Origin: Actinomadura viridilutea
Lineage (GTDB): Bacteria; Actinomycetota; Actinomycetes; Streptosporangiales; Streptosporangiaceae
Assembly: GCA_003001795.1 (NCBI GenBank)
Contig: PVNI01000018.1
Span: 88,994-152,993 of the forward strand
Length of the DNA: 64,000 nucleotides
Direction: 5' to 3'
Shown here: piece after piece, positions 1 to 9,691 of the stretch
Layout of the letters: each line of letters opens with the position of its first letter
Numbering within the stretch: position 1 is the stretch's first letter
Position numbers and translations under genes: made by a program
Notes under the pieces: model-generated
What the model saw: only the letters and a program-made list of their open reading frames with translations
Databases searched by the model: none
Told to the model about the DNA's origin: nothing

Positions 1-403
1 AGGACAGCACCGCCATGGGGTGGGCCTGGCGGGGGAACACCGTGAAGAAGTTGCGGAACTTCTCGTCCAGGAGCGTGTGCCGTCGCACCCGGTCGGTGAA
101 GCGGTCGAGCTGGTCGGCCGTCGGCAGCTCGCCGTAGATCAGCAGGTAGGCGACTTCAAGGAAGGACGACCGCTCGGCGAGCTCTTCGATCGGGTAGCCG
201 CGGTACCGGAGGATGCCCGCCTCGCCGTCGATATAGGTGATCGCGGAGGTGGTGGACGCGGTGTTGGTGAACCCCGGGTCGAGGGTGACGTGGCCGGTCT
301 CTTTGAGGAGCCGGTTGATGCTCAGGCCCGAGGGTCCCTCGGTGGCCTGCGTCACCTCGAGGGGCAGCCGCCCGCCCGTGTGGTTGAGCTCGAAATCCGA
401 CAT
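1..403 (-). CDS. gltA: Citrate synthase, N-terminal part (cut by window edge)
   Basis: The first 134 codons of a citrate synthase, which condenses acetyl-CoA with oxaloacetate to open the TCA cycle in the cytoplasm. The translation starts MSDFELNHTGGRLPLEV and contains the hallmark stretch TYIDGEAGILRYRGYPIEEL, followed by a helix resembling AYLLIYGELPTADQ. Both are diagnostic for the hexameric bacterial enzyme. The ATG at 403 is preceded by GGGAG at a normal distance. The catalytic His/Asp residues lie beyond the window, so intactness cannot be judged. The large reading frames on the opposite strand here are shadows. Confidence 0.93.
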   Translation of the reverse strand, partial: MSDFELNHTGGRLPLEVTQATEGPSGLSINRLLKETGHVTLDPGFTNTASTTSAITYIDGEAGILRYRGYPIEELAERSSFLEVAYLLIYGELPTADQLDRFTDRVRRHTLLDEKFRNFFTVFPRQAHPMAVLS

Positions 404-519
404 GCACTCGCTCCCAACTGCTGTCCACACCTGCGTAGACGCTCCGGGTTTCATCGTATCCAGGTGATCACATGGGTCTTGCTGCGGGCTGGGTGGTCTT
501 GTTGTGGAAAATCCGAAAC

Positions 520-1479
520 CTACCGTGATGGGCGACTCCGCCGGTCGTGTCGGCGGTCGGGGGGTTCCGGCGGCGGTCCGGGCGCCGTCGACTGCTCGTA
601 GACGGCCGTCATCTGGACGAGGGTGCGCTCCTGGGCGCCGATCAGTTCCTCGACGTCCGCGGGCGGCCACTCCTCGCCGTAGTGGGCGTCGAGCAGCGTG
701 GACAACGCCGTGAGCACCTGCTCCGGGGTCGGCCGCTCGCCGGGGGCCTTGGCCAGGCACAGGGTGACCAGGCCGCGCAGCGGGTCGGGAAGGCCGGTCA
801 GGTCGGGCTCGCGGTGGACGATGCGGGCGCGGACCTTGTGACCGGTGCCGAACGGGGCCTTGCCGGTCGCCGCGTACACCAGGGTCGAGCCCAGGGAGAA
901 CACGTCGCTGGCGGGTGTGACGGTCTCGGCGAGGGCCTGCTCGGGGGACATGTACTCCGGCGTGCCCACGATCGCCGACCGCGACAGCGGAAGGGCGTCC
1001 AGCGGCCGGGCGATGCCGAAGTCGATCACCCGGGGGCCGTCGGCGGCCAGCAGCACGTTGGACGGCTTGAGGTCCCGATGGACGATCCCCGCCCGGTGGA
1101 TGGCGATGAGCGCCTCGGCGAGCCCGGCCCCCAGACGGCACACGGCCTGCTCGGGCAGCGGGCCCTTCTCCCGCACCGCCGCGGCCAGGCTCACCCCGCG
1201 GATGTACTGCGTGGCCAGCCAGGGCAGTTCGGCGTCGGGGTCGGCGTCCACCACAGGGGCGGTGTAGAAGCCGCTCACCGAGCGGGCCGAGGCGACCTCT
1301 CGGCGGAACCGCTCCCGCCAGTGCGGATCGTCCAGCAGCTCCGGCCGGATCACCTTCAGAGCGACGAGCCGCCGGCTCGGCGACGCGGCCAGGTACACCT
1401 GGCCCATGCCGCCCTCGCCGAGCCGTCCGAGCACCTGGTACGGGCCGATCTTGTCGGGGTGGTCTCGGGACGGCTGCAT
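520..1479 (-). CDS. Soluble Ser/Thr protein kinase (PknB-type catalytic domain)
   Basis: A 319-residue Hanks-type kinase. The glycine loop GRLGEGGMG is at residues 18-26, the ATP-anchoring lysine is K42 in VALKVI, the catalytic loop HRDLKPSN is at 134-141 with D136, the DFG motif is at 153-155, and the activation segment GTPEYMSPEQ follows. The kinase domain fills about 270 residues. The Pro/Arg-rich tail has no membrane segment and no PASTA or other sensor domain, so the protein should be cytoplasmic and its signal is unknown. It is transcribed toward the citrate synthase, 116 bases away, with no sign of a shared operon. All catalytic residues are present, so it should be active. Confidence 0.92.
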   Translation of the reverse strand: MQPSRDHPDKIGPYQVLGRLGEGGMGQVYLAASPSRRLVALKVIRPELLDDPHWRERFRREVASARSVSGFYTAPVVDADPDAELPWLATQYIRGVSLAAAVREKGPLPEQAVCRLGAGLAEALIAIHRAGIVHRDLKPSNVLLAADGPRVIDFGIARPLDALPLSRSAIVGTPEYMSPEQALAETVTPASDVFSLGSTLVYAATGKAPFGTGHKVRARIVHREPDLTGLPDPLRGLVTLCLAKAPGERPTPEQVLTALSTLLDAHYGEEWPPADVEELIGAQERTLVQMTAVYEQSTAPGPPPEPPDRRHDRRSRPSR

Positions 1480-1686
1480 GGCTCCAGGTTCCGGCTGTGG
1501 GGGGCGGGCACTTCATCGTTCCATGGGATGATCTCGCATCCGAAGCGGCGAAGCCGCCCGCGACGCCCGTGGCGCAGGCCGATCCGGTGCCGATCGGAAG
1601 CGTTCCGCGAACCGGCGAGCGTCCTCGGGCGCCGACCCCGCCCTTTCGGTGACGAGAGCGGCGGCGCATCCGACATCATGTGATCC

Positions 1687-3939
1687 GTGATGAGCAGTGC
1701 GTCGGCCTCCCAGCGGCACGCCGGCAAGGGGCCCGGCCCGGTGGTGCTGGAGGCCGTCCTCGAACGGATCACCTACGCCAACGAGGAGACCGGGTACACG
1801 GTCGCGCGCGTCGCCACGGAGAAGTCCGGCGACGAGCTGCTGACCGTGGTCGGCGCGCTGCTCGGCGCGCAGGTGGGGGAGAGCCTGCGGCTGACCGGCC
1901 GGTGGCGCTCGCATCCCAAGTACGGGCGGCAGTTCGAGGTCGAGTCGTACACCACCGTGCTGCCCGCCACCGTCCAGGGCATCCGCCGGTACCTGGGCTC
2001 CGGGATGATCAAGGGCATCGGCCCGGTGATGGCCGACCGGATGGTGGAGCACTTCGGCACCGACATCCTGCGGATCATCGAGGAGGAGCCGGACCGGCTG
2101 GTCGAGGTGCCCGGGCTCGGCCCCAAGCGCATGAAGCGGATCGCCGACGCCTGGGAGGAGCAGAAGGCCATCAAGGAGGTCATGGTCTTCCTGCAGGGCG
2201 TCGGGGTGTCCACGTCGCTGGCGGTGCGGATCTACAAGCAGTACGGCGACGCGGCCATCGACACGGTGCGCCGCGAGCCGTACCGGCTGGCCGCCGACGT
2301 GTGGGGCATCGGCTTCAAGACCGCCGACACCATCGCCCAGGCGGTCGGCATCCCGCACGACAGCCCCGAGCGGATCAAGGCGGGGCTGCGGTACACCCTG
2401 TCGGAGGCCGCCGACGACGGGCACGTCTACCTGCCCGAGCCGAACCTGGTCACCGCCGCCGAGAAGATCCTGGGCGTGCCGCGCGAGCTGATCGGCCCGG
2501 CGCTGGACGAGCTGGCCGCCGAGGAGGAGGGCGTGGTCCGCGAGCCGGTGCCGGGGACGGCGGAGGGCGCGGGGACCGTCCCGGCCGTGTACCTGCCGCC
2601 GTTCCACCGGGCCGAGCGGTCGCTGGCGCGGGGGCTGCGCGAGCTGCTCGACGCCCCGCACGACCGGCTCAACGCGTTCGCCGACGTCGACTGGGACAGG
2701 GCGCTGGCCTGGCTGCGGCGGCGCACCGGCGCCGACCTGGCGCCCGAACAGGAGGAGGCGGTGCGGCTCGCGCTCACCTCCAAGGTCGCGGTGCTGACCG
2801 GCGGGCCCGGCTGCGGCAAGAGCTTCACGGTGCGGTCGATCGTCGAGCTGGCCGCCGCCAAGAAGGCCCGGATCGTGCTGGTGGCGCCGACCGGACGGGC
2901 CGCCAAGCGGCTGGCCGAGCTCACCGGGCACGAGGCCGCCACCGTGCACCGGCTGCTGCAGCTGCAGCCCGGCGGGGACCCGAAGTACGACCTCGACAAC
3001 CCGCTGGACGCCGACCTGGTCGTGGTCGACGAGAGCTCCATGGTCGACCTGATCCTGGCCAACAAGCTGGTCAGGGCGATCCCCCGCGGCGCCCATCTGC
3101 TGCTGGTCGGCGACGTCGACCAGCTGCCGTCGGTGGGCGCCGGCGAGGTGCTGGCCGACCTGCTGAACGCCGAGGTGATCCCGCGGGTGCGGCTCACCCG
3201 GATCTTCCGGCAGGCGCAGCAGTCCGGGATCGTCGTCAACGCCCACCGCGTCAACGCGGGGGAGCCGCCGCACACCCGCGGCTACCCCGACTTCTTCCTG
3301 TTCCCGTGCGACGACCCGGAGGAGACCGCCGAACTGACCGTGGACGTGGTGGCCAACCGCATCCCGCGCAAGTTCGGCCTCGACCCGCGCCGCGACGTCC
3401 AGGTGCTCACGCCGATGCACCGGGGCGCGGCGGGCGCCGGAACCCTCAACACGCTGCTGCAGGAGGCCCTCACGCCGCACCGGGAGGGGCAGCCCGAGCG
3501 CCGCTACGGCGGCCGCGTGTACCGGCCCGGCGACAAGGTCACGCAGCTGCGCAACAACTACGACAAGGGCGAGGCGGGGGTGTTCAACGGCACCGTCGGC
3601 GTCGTCACCAAGGTCTCGCCGGAGGAGCACACCCTGACCGTCCGGACCGACGAGGACGAGGACATCGAGTACGGCTTCGACGAGCTGGACGAGATCACCC
3701 ACGCATACGCGATCACCATCCACCGCTCCCAGGGCAGCGAGTACCCGGCCGTGGTGATCCCGCTGACCACCGGCGCGTGGATGATGCTGCGCCGCAACCT
3801 CCTCTACACCGGCATCACCCGCGCCAAGAAGCTGGTGGTGCTGGTGGGCTCGCGCCGCGCGCTGGCCGCCGCCGTCCGCACCCCGGGCGCCGGACGCCGC
3901 CACACCGCGCTGGCGCACCGCCTCGCCGCGCTGGCCTGA
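1687..3939 (+). CDS. recD2: RecD2-type ATP-dependent DNA helicase
   Basis: A 750-residue SF1B helicase of the RecD2/TraA-like group, a 5'-3' DNA helicase found outside RecBCD complexes. An N-terminal OB-like region is followed by helix-hairpin-helix repeats (GSGMIKGIGPVMADR near residue 100, VPGLGPKRMKRI near 140). Walker A is GGPGCGKS near residue 375, Walker B is VVVDESSMVD near 445, and the C-terminal motif is TIHRSQGSEYPAVV near 680. Start choice is uncertain: GTG at 1687 is followed directly by ATG at 1690 and neither has a clear ribosome site. Homology-like sequence begins near residue 20. Length fits the RecD2 family (700-850). No recB or recC lies nearby, consistent with RecD2. Confidence 0.9.
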   Translation: MMSSASASQRHAGKGPGPVVLEAVLERITYANEETGYTVARVATEKSGDELLTVVGALLGAQVGESLRLTGRWRSHPKYGRQFEVESYTTVLPATVQGIRRYLGSGMIKGIGPVMADRMVEHFGTDILRIIEEEPDRLVEVPGLGPKRMKRIADAWEEQKAIKEVMVFLQGVGVSTSLAVRIYKQYGDAAIDTVRREPYRLAADVWGIGFKTADTIAQAVGIPHDSPERIKAGLRYTLSEAADDGHVYLPEPNLVTAAEKILGVPRELIGPALDELAAEEEGVVREPVPGTAEGAGTVPAVYLPPFHRAERSLARGLRELLDAPHDRLNAFADVDWDRALAWLRRRTGADLAPEQEEAVRLALTSKVAVLTGGPGCGKSFTVRSIVELAAAKKARIVLVAPTGRAAKRLAELTGHEAATVHRLLQLQPGGDPKYDLDNPLDADLVVVDESSMVDLILANKLVRAIPRGAHLLLVGDVDQLPSVGAGEVLADLLNAEVIPRVRLTRIFRQAQQSGIVVNAHRVNAGEPPHTRGYPDFFLFPCDDPEETAELTVDVVANRIPRKFGLDPRRDVQVLTPMHRGAAGAGTLNTLLQEALTPHREGQPERRYGGRVYRPGDKVTQLRNNYDKGEAGVFNGTVGVVTKVSPEEHTLTVRTDEDEDIEYGFDELDEITHAYAITIHRSQGSEYPAVVIPLTTGAWMMLRRNLLYTGITRAKKLVVLVGSRRALAAAVRTPGAGRRHTALAHRLAALA

Positions 3940-4036
3940 CCGCGCGCGGCGGGCCGCGCCCCGGGGAACCGGCCGCGCGGCGCCCTCGTCGGACTCAAAG
4001 ATCATCTTTCCCCGATCGTTCCGAGGAGGTTCCGCG

Positions 4037-5194
4037 TTGCCCGATGAGTCCCGAGCCGTCGCGTCCGAGCAGGGCGAGCTGGATGCCGACGCCGTCGCCG
4101 CGTTGGTGAACGGATCCCAGGAGCTGGCCGCGGCGGGCCGTCTGGACGAGGCGGTCGCCGACCTGCGGCGGGCCGTGCCCGCCGCGCGGCGGCTGTTCGA
4201 CCGCGACCCGGTGCGGTACCGCGTCGTGCTGGTCGTCGCGCTGCTCAACCTGGAGGGCCGGCTGGCCGCGTCCGGACGGGCCGAGGAGACCGTGCCGCTG
4301 CTGAAGGAGATCGTCGCGCGCACCGCCGACTACCGCCCCGAGGAGGCGGCCGCCGGCACGCCCGAGTCGCTGCTCGGATACCGGCTCGGGGCGCTGCGGC
4401 GGCTGGCGCGGCGGCTGCGGGCGGACGGCGACCTCGACGGCGCCATCGCCGCCGCGACCGCCGCCCGCGACGAGTCGCCGCGGCCCGCCGAACCGCCGAC
4501 GGCGGACGACATCGCGAGGGCCGAGCGGCTCGTGTCCGCCGAGCTGCTGCTGGCCCGGCTCCTGGAGGAGGCCGGACGCGGCGAGGAGAGCATCGCGGTG
4601 GGGGAGAGCGCCGTCGCCGACGCCCGGGTGATGAAGCGCCCGGACGGGCGCGAGGCCGTCTCGCTCGGCGACGCCGCCTTGGACGTCGGCCTTCGGCTGC
4701 TGGCCCGCGACCGACTGGAGGACGCGGCCCGCCATCTCCGGCAGGCGGTCGAGGTCTACCGGAGCCACGCCGACGACCCCGGACACCCCGACATCGCCGC
4801 CAACCTGCCCCTCGCCGCCAACCGGCTGGGCGTGGCCCTGTCGATGCTGCACCGCGACGCGGAGGCCGTGCCGTATTTCGAGGAGGCGGTGCGGCGGAGC
4901 CGGCGCCGCGACGCCGCCGACCCCGAGGTCCGCGACGAGCTGGCGTCCTACCTGCGCGATCTCGCCGTGTGCCTGATCCAGCTGGACCGGGACACCGACG
5001 CCGTGGCCGCGCTCGCCGAGGCCGCCGATCTGTACCGTCCGCCCGCCGAGGGCGGTTCCGCCTTCCACCGGGAACGGCTCGGCGAAGTGCTGGGCCGCCT
5101 GTGGCGCGGGCTGGCCGTCCTCGGCCGCGAGGAGGAGTCGGCGAAGGTGCGGGCCGAGTGGTCCGCGCTGACGGAGGTCAGTCCGTCGCCCTGA
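4037..5194 (+). CDS. Tetratricopeptide-repeat protein of unknown role
   Basis: A 385-residue, Ala/Arg/Glu-rich helical protein with repeated TPR-like helix pairs, for example ELAAAGRLDEAVADLRRAV near residue 30 and GHPDIAANLPLAANRLGVAL near 250. It has no signal peptide and no membrane segment, so it is probably a cytoplasmic scaffold. The TTG start at 4037 is chosen because GAGGAGG at 4023-4029 sits at ideal spacing. The 3' end overlaps the convergent solute-binding gene by 17 bases (5178-5194), so the two transcripts would be complementary at their ends. I do not recognise a specific function. Confidence 0.7.
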   Translation: MPDESRAVASEQGELDADAVAALVNGSQELAAAGRLDEAVADLRRAVPAARRLFDRDPVRYRVVLVVALLNLEGRLAASGRAEETVPLLKEIVARTADYRPEEAAAGTPESLLGYRLGALRRLARRLRADGDLDGAIAAATAARDESPRPAEPPTADDIARAERLVSAELLLARLLEEAGRGEESIAVGESAVADARVMKRPDGREAVSLGDAALDVGLRLLARDRLEDAARHLRQAVEVYRSHADDPGHPDIAANLPLAANRLGVALSMLHRDAEAVPYFEEAVRRSRRRDAADPEVRDELASYLRDLAVCLIQLDRDTDAVAALAEAADLYRPPAEGGSAFHRERLGEVLGRLWRGLAVLGREEESAKVRAEWSALTEVSPSP

Positions 5195-6701
5195 GACGCG
5201 GCAGCACCAGCCCGGCGAAGGCGTCGGCGGTCACACCGCGGACGCGTTCCGACCAGACCAGGTGGTCGTGCCGGCACCACAGCGGCATCACCGGCATGTC
5301 GCGCAGCAGGGACGACTCGGCCAGCCGTGCCGGGATCACGCCGTCGTCGGGCGTGGCGGCGCGCAGGGACTGCTCGATGAGGTCCGCGGCGGGGCCGTCG
5401 TCGGGGCGCGGCAGCGGGGCGAGAGCGGCGGCGGGGGCGGGGTAGGCCGCGGCCGAGCGCACCGCGTACGGGCCGTCGACGCGGCGCTCGGCGAGGGCCC
5501 TGCGCAGTTCGGCGGCGGGCACCGCCTTCGGCCGCACGTCCAGCTTCAGCGTCGACCGCCACTGGTCGGCGACGGCCCGCACCCACGCGTCGTCGCCCGC
5601 GCCCGCCTCGTACCAGAGGGTGACGGGACCGTCGAGCCCGCCCGCGTCGGCGAGCGCGGCTGCCGCGGCGGCCCCGTCGTGCACGCACGCCCGGCACTGG
5701 CCCTCGCGGCGGCCCAGCGCGATGCCCGGCGGGACGAGCGCGTCGGCGGGGCTGACCTGGTGCCCGAGCGGCCCCTCGGCCACCGCCCGCCGGTCGATCG
5801 CCATGGACAGCGCGTGCCGCAGGGCCGGGGCGGCGAACCGCTCCTCCCACTCCGGGAACGCCAGGTAGGTCGCGGTCCGGCCGGGCACCGACAGGTGGCG
5901 GCCGCGGAAGTCGGCGTCCATCGACGCGTGCTTGTCCGGCGGGACGGCGGTGGCCACGTCCAGCTCGCCCGCCCGCACGGCGCGGTACTGGGCGCCGGCG
6001 TCCGGCATCGCGCGCACCACGATCGCGGGGCCGCGGCCGTCCCGCGGCTCCAGCACCGTCTCGCGGGCGTCGTGGGAGCGGACGCGGTACGGGCCGTTGC
6101 CGATCGGCCGGCGCGCGTAGGAGGCCCAGTCGCGCGACCGCAGCACGGCGTCGGGCAGCGGCAGGAACGCCGGGTCCGCCAGCAGCGCGGGGAACCCGTT
6201 GAACGGGCGGTCGAGCGCGACCTCGAAGGTGCGCTCGTCCCGCACCTTCAGCCCTTCGACGTCGTCGTCCCGGCCGCCCGCGCCCTTCACCCGGGCCACG
6301 TCGGTGAGCAGGCGGGCACCGTGCCAGCCCTCGCGCAGCACGGCCCGCCAGGCGTCGACGAACGACCGCGCCGTCACCGCGGAGCCGTCGTGGAAGCGCT
6401 GCCCGGGGCGCAGCCGGATCGTCCAGACACGCCGGTCCCGGCTCGTGATCGACTCGGCGGCGGCGTCGACCGGCGTCCCGCCCCGCCCGTCGTAGGCGGT
6501 CAGCCCGGTCCACACCGCGCCGGCGATCATGCGTCCGGCGGGGTCGCGGACGTCGCCGGGCAGCAGCGTGGCGGGCGGCGCCGCGCCCACCGAGATCCGC
6601 GGGTCGTCCGGTCCGCTCCGCGCGCGCACGGCCACCGCCAGCGCGGCCGGCAGCGCCACCGCCCCGATGACCAGCGCGGCCGTGCGCGTGACGCTCCTCA
6701 A
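5178..6701 (-). CDS. Family 5 extracellular solute-binding protein (peptide/nickel type)
   Basis: A 507-residue SBP_bac_5-family protein that would capture a peptide-like ligand for an ABC importer. The family signature is seen as TVWTIRLRPGQRFHDGSAVTA-like sequence near residue 100, then a YRAVRAGELDVA segment and a long C-terminal lobe. The TTG at 6701 is preferred over the longer frame because GGGAGGGG precedes it and a hydrophobic segment (TRTAALVIGAVALPAALAVA) follows at once. That segment has no lipobox cysteine, so the protein looks membrane-anchored or cleaved rather than lipidated, which is unusual for a Gram-positive binding protein. No permease or ATPase gene adjoins it, so it is an orphan component. 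Confidence 0.82.
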   Translation of the reverse strand: MRSVTRTAALVIGAVALPAALAVAVRARSGPDDPRISVGAAPPATLLPGDVRDPAGRMIAGAVWTGLTAYDGRGGTPVDAAAESITSRDRRVWTIRLRPGQRFHDGSAVTARSFVDAWRAVLREGWHGARLLTDVARVKGAGGRDDDVEGLKVRDERTFEVALDRPFNGFPALLADPAFLPLPDAVLRSRDWASYARRPIGNGPYRVRSHDARETVLEPRDGRGPAIVVRAMPDAGAQYRAVRAGELDVATAVPPDKHASMDADFRGRHLSVPGRTATYLAFPEWEERFAAPALRHALSMAIDRRAVAEGPLGHQVSPADALVPPGIALGRREGQCRACVHDGAAAAAALADAGGLDGPVTLWYEAGAGDDAWVRAVADQWRSTLKLDVRPKAVPAAELRRALAERRVDGPYAVRSAAAYPAPAAALAPLPRPDDGPAADLIEQSLRAATPDDGVIPARLAESSLLRDMPVMPLWCRHDHLVWSERVRGVTADAFAGLVLPRLRATD

Positions 6702-6999
6702 CGGGCCCCTCCCGACGACCTCGCGCGGTCTCTCCCGAGCTCGACCGGCCCTTCCGGCGCGATGGCGGGCGAACGCCGGTGAGCGTACGGCACCGCCGCC
6801 CGGCACGGGAAGGGCGCGCGGCCGTCCCCGGCCGCGGCGCGGCGGTCCGCCGCCCGGGCCGGGACGCGGGCGCCCACCTGCCCGGCGATCATCTACTCAC
6901 GAACCGGGACCGGTTTTTTGTCGGGCCTCGCCGGTTGAGGGCGTCGAGCGGGGCGACCGACACTTGCCTCGGTTCCCCGTCCCTCTGCGTGGAGGCGCG
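6702..6999. promoter_or_regulatory. Divergent intergenic region with small T-tailed hairpin
   Basis: About 300 bases separate the divergent binding-protein and LVIVD genes and must hold both promoters; I cannot place -10/-35 boxes with confidence. At 6902-6915 AACCGG-GA-CCGGTT forms a six-pair stem followed by four more T (6916-6919). It resembles a weak intrinsic terminator or attenuator in the leader of the downstream gene. The two-base loop is too tight, so the real fold would lose a pair. A GGAGG at 6991-6995 serves the next gene. Confidence 0.35.
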
Positions 7000-8445
7000 A
7001 TGCGTACCCGGCCTCAGCGGAACTTCGGACGATCCAGGCCCGTCTTCGTCGGCGCCGCCGCGGCGGCCGCCTCCGTGCTCGCCATGGCCGGGACGGCGTG
7101 GGCCTGCCCGCCCGAGCACGACGACCAGCACGCGTCCGCGTCCCGGGCCCGAGGCGAGGAACGCGTCCTCGCCGGACACCCCGACCACGCGGCCGGCACG
7201 CCCTCCGCCGCGGCCTCTGACGCGATCAAGGGCGTGCGGCGGGTCGGCAACGTGCCCGACGCCAAGGAGGCCACCTCCCTGATCTTCATGGACTACGGCT
7301 CGGGCCGGCACAAGCGCACGATCATGTACGTGAGCGGGCGGTTCGGGCTGAAGGCCTACGACGTCAGCGCCGATCCGCGCAGCCCGAAGCCGGTCGGCGG
7401 CTTCGACCTGCCCGGCTTCTGGGAGGGGGAGGACACCGAGGCCGACCACAAGCGCAAGATCATCTATCTGTCCCGCGACCCTCGGGCGTTCGGCGGCAAC
7501 ACCGACACCGGCGAGTCCGGCGTGTACGTCATCGACGTGTCCAAGCCGGAGAAGCCGCGGCAGATCGCCTACCAGCGCGTCCCCACCGGGCACACCACGT
7601 CCTGCATCAACGACTGCCAGTACCTGTGGACGGGCGGCCCCGCCAAGGCCGACTGGATGCCCGAGGACTGGGGCGGACGGCCGGTGTGGGTGACGGACGT
7701 GCGCAACCCGCGCAAGCCCAAGGTGTTCAAGAAGCCCATCGACACGGGCCGCAACGACGGCAAGACCGACTACGTCCACGACGTCCAGGTCGACGCCGCC
7801 GGGATCGCGTGGGCGTCCGGCCGCGGCGGCGTGCGCGGCTACTACACGCGGGGACGGCACTGGGATCCGGTCAAGAAGCGCTTCCGCACCGCCACCGCCT
7901 GGGACCCGGTGCCGTACGCGGGCGGCGGGCTGGACGAGGCCACCACCAACTCCTCGTTCATGCACAACAGCTACCGCGCCGTGGGACGCACCAGGGACCA
8001 GGGGCCCGACCCCCGCAAGTGGGGCGAAGGCCAGGTGCTGATCGTCACCGAGGAGACCTTCAACGACGGCTGCGCCAACGACGGGCTGCTCGTCCTGGCC
8101 TCCCTGAAGGGGTCGTACGGCGGCCAGGGCTGGCGCTCGACTCCCGAAAAGCCGTTCCGGCTGCAGACCCTCGGCACCTGGGGCGTGGCGGGCCAGGAGG
8201 GCAGCCGCACTGACACCGACGACTGCTCGGCCCACTACTTCGACGTGAAGGACGGCGTGCTGGCGCAGGCCTTCTACGCCCAGGGCACCCGGTTCATCGA
8301 CGTGCGCGACCCCACGAACCCGCGTCAGATCGCCTACTACCGGCCCGCCGACGCCCGCGCCTGGGCGGCCTACTACCACGGCGGCTACGTGTACGTGGCC
8401 GACCACGCCCGCGGCATCGACGTCCTCAAGCCCACCTTCCGCTGA
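7000..8445 (+). CDS. Secreted LVIVD-repeat (beta-propeller-like) protein
   Basis: A 481-residue exported protein. Residues 1-37 form a Sec signal peptide (twin Arg near the N-terminus, hydrophobic VGAAAAAASVLAMAGTAWA). The mature part carries LVIVD-type repeats that pair a DVRDPTNPRQIAYY-like strand motif with flanking glycine turns, for example FGLKAYDVSADPRSP, VYVIDVSKPEKPRQIAYQ and RFIDVRDPTNPRQIAYY. This pattern is typical of surface beta-propellers with no known catalytic role. Paired Cys and acidic residues suggest disulfides and metal binding. The ATG at 7000 follows GGAGG. The next gene is also secreted and lies 75 bases downstream, so co-expression is plausible. Confidence 0.85.
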   Translation: MRTRPQRNFGRSRPVFVGAAAAAASVLAMAGTAWACPPEHDDQHASASRARGEERVLAGHPDHAAGTPSAAASDAIKGVRRVGNVPDAKEATSLIFMDYGSGRHKRTIMYVSGRFGLKAYDVSADPRSPKPVGGFDLPGFWEGEDTEADHKRKIIYLSRDPRAFGGNTDTGESGVYVIDVSKPEKPRQIAYQRVPTGHTTSCINDCQYLWTGGPAKADWMPEDWGGRPVWVTDVRNPRKPKVFKKPIDTGRNDGKTDYVHDVQVDAAGIAWASGRGGVRGYYTRGRHWDPVKKRFRTATAWDPVPYAGGGLDEATTNSSFMHNSYRAVGRTRDQGPDPRKWGEGQVLIVTEETFNDGCANDGLLVLASLKGSYGGQGWRSTPEKPFRLQTLGTWGVAGQEGSRTDTDDCSAHYFDVKDGVLAQAFYAQGTRFIDVRDPTNPRQIAYYRPADARAWAAYYHGGYVYVADHARGIDVLKPTFR

Positions 8446-8520
8446 GGGCGCCACGCGCGGCGACCCAGGGCGCCTGGGCGCCGCGAGGGCCACATCGCCG
8501 CCACCTTGGAGGAAACCCAC

Positions 8521-9600
8521 GTGACGCGTCTGAGTGCCCGTACCGGAGCCGTCGGCCTGGCCGCCCTCGCGCTCGCCGCGGGGGGATTGGCCGCTCCGGC
8601 CGACGCCACGTCCTCCGCCGCCGCGCAGGTCGCGGTCCAGCAGGCCGTCGCCGCGCCGCAGGCGCAGCGGGGCGGCGTCCGTCTGCACACCAACGCGGAG
8701 CTGGCGCACGCCCTCAAGCAGATCGCACGGGCCTCCCGCGGGCGGGTCGCCGTCCGCAGCGTCGGCACGTCCAACGAGGGGCGCCCCATCTGGTTCGCCA
8801 CGCTCGGAACCGGCCCCAAGCGCGTGATGTACGTGACGCAGCAGCACGGCGACGAGCCGCTGGGCACCGAGAGCGCCCTGCACGCGCTGCGCCGCCTCGG
8901 CCTGGCCGACGACCCGGTCGCGCGCGCCGTCCGCTCCAAGGTCACGTTGGGGATCGTGGTGCGCGCCAACCCGGACGGCCACGAGCACCAGTGGCGCTAC
9001 AACTACGACCCTGACGCCGAACCCGAGTACGGCGAGCCGGGCAAGGGCTACGACATCAACCGCTACCACGACCCGGCCGTCGCGCCCGACGACATCCCGG
9101 CGACCGAGGCCGCGGTGATCCGGCGGACCCACGCCGCGTTCCGCCCGTCGATCATGGTGGACTACCACATGCAGGGCCGGTACGCCTTCCCGCCGCCGGA
9201 CGGCCGCGAGATCACCACCTCGATCATGTGGCCGAACCACCCGGCGGTGTCCGCCGACGCGCTGCGCCGCTCCAAGCAGGTCGGAGTGCGCGTGCACGAC
9301 GCGTTCACCCGCGCGGGCGCCGTGGTGTCGCAGTACCCGGGCGGCACCTACCAGGGCATCGCGCGCAACGCCTACGGCCTGCTGGGCAGCGCCTCCCTGC
9401 TGGTCGAGCTGAGCGCCCTGCCGCCCGAGCGCGAGCACTTCCAGGTCCACACGGCCTACCTGTCCATGGTCGACCTGGCGCGGGCGGCCGCGTCCGGCGC
9501 GCTGGACCGCATCGACCCGGCGGCCGCGGACGAGATTCCGCCTCGCGGCCCGGCGATCCCTCGTGACGCGTCCACCGCCCGGGACGGCGGCGCTCACTGA
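8521..9600 (+). CDS. Secreted M14-family zinc carboxypeptidase
   Basis: A 359-residue exported metallopeptidase. The signal peptide spans about residues 1-32. The zinc site is readable: H109 and E112 in QQHGDEPLG, the third ligand H216 in VDYHMQG, and the general base E296 in LLVELSAL. The stretch NPDGHEHQWRYNYD, followed by GYDINRYHDP, supplies the substrate-carboxylate region of the M14 fold. It should trim C-terminal residues from peptides outside the cell. The GTG at 8521 is selected because GGAGGAAA lies just upstream; an in-frame TTG at 8506 would put that site inside the gene. It probably shares a transcript with the LVIVD gene. Confidence 0.9.
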   Translation: MTRLSARTGAVGLAALALAAGGLAAPADATSSAAAQVAVQQAVAAPQAQRGGVRLHTNAELAHALKQIARASRGRVAVRSVGTSNEGRPIWFATLGTGPKRVMYVTQQHGDEPLGTESALHALRRLGLADDPVARAVRSKVTLGIVVRANPDGHEHQWRYNYDPDAEPEYGEPGKGYDINRYHDPAVAPDDIPATEAAVIRRTHAAFRPSIMVDYHMQGRYAFPPPDGREITTSIMWPNHPAVSADALRRSKQVGVRVHDAFTRAGAVVSQYPGGTYQGIARNAYGLLGSASLLVELSALPPEREHFQVHTAYLSMVDLARAAASGALDRIDPAAADEIPPRGPAIPRDASTARDGGAH

Positions 9601-9691
9601 TCCGTCTCGGCCGGCGCCCCCGCTCGGCCTTCATGACGGACGGGGCGTCGCGCGCTGTCCGGGCGCGTGGACGCCGGACGACGTTGTTCGC

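Noticed and set aside
1513..4323. A 936-codon minus-strand frame opposite the helicase
   Set aside because: Low-complexity shadow; the plus strand encodes an intact RecD2 with all helicase motifs.
6902..6919. A true intrinsic terminator in the divergent gap
   Set aside because: It lies between divergent genes where no transcript should end and its loop would be only two bases; kept only as a low-confidence note.
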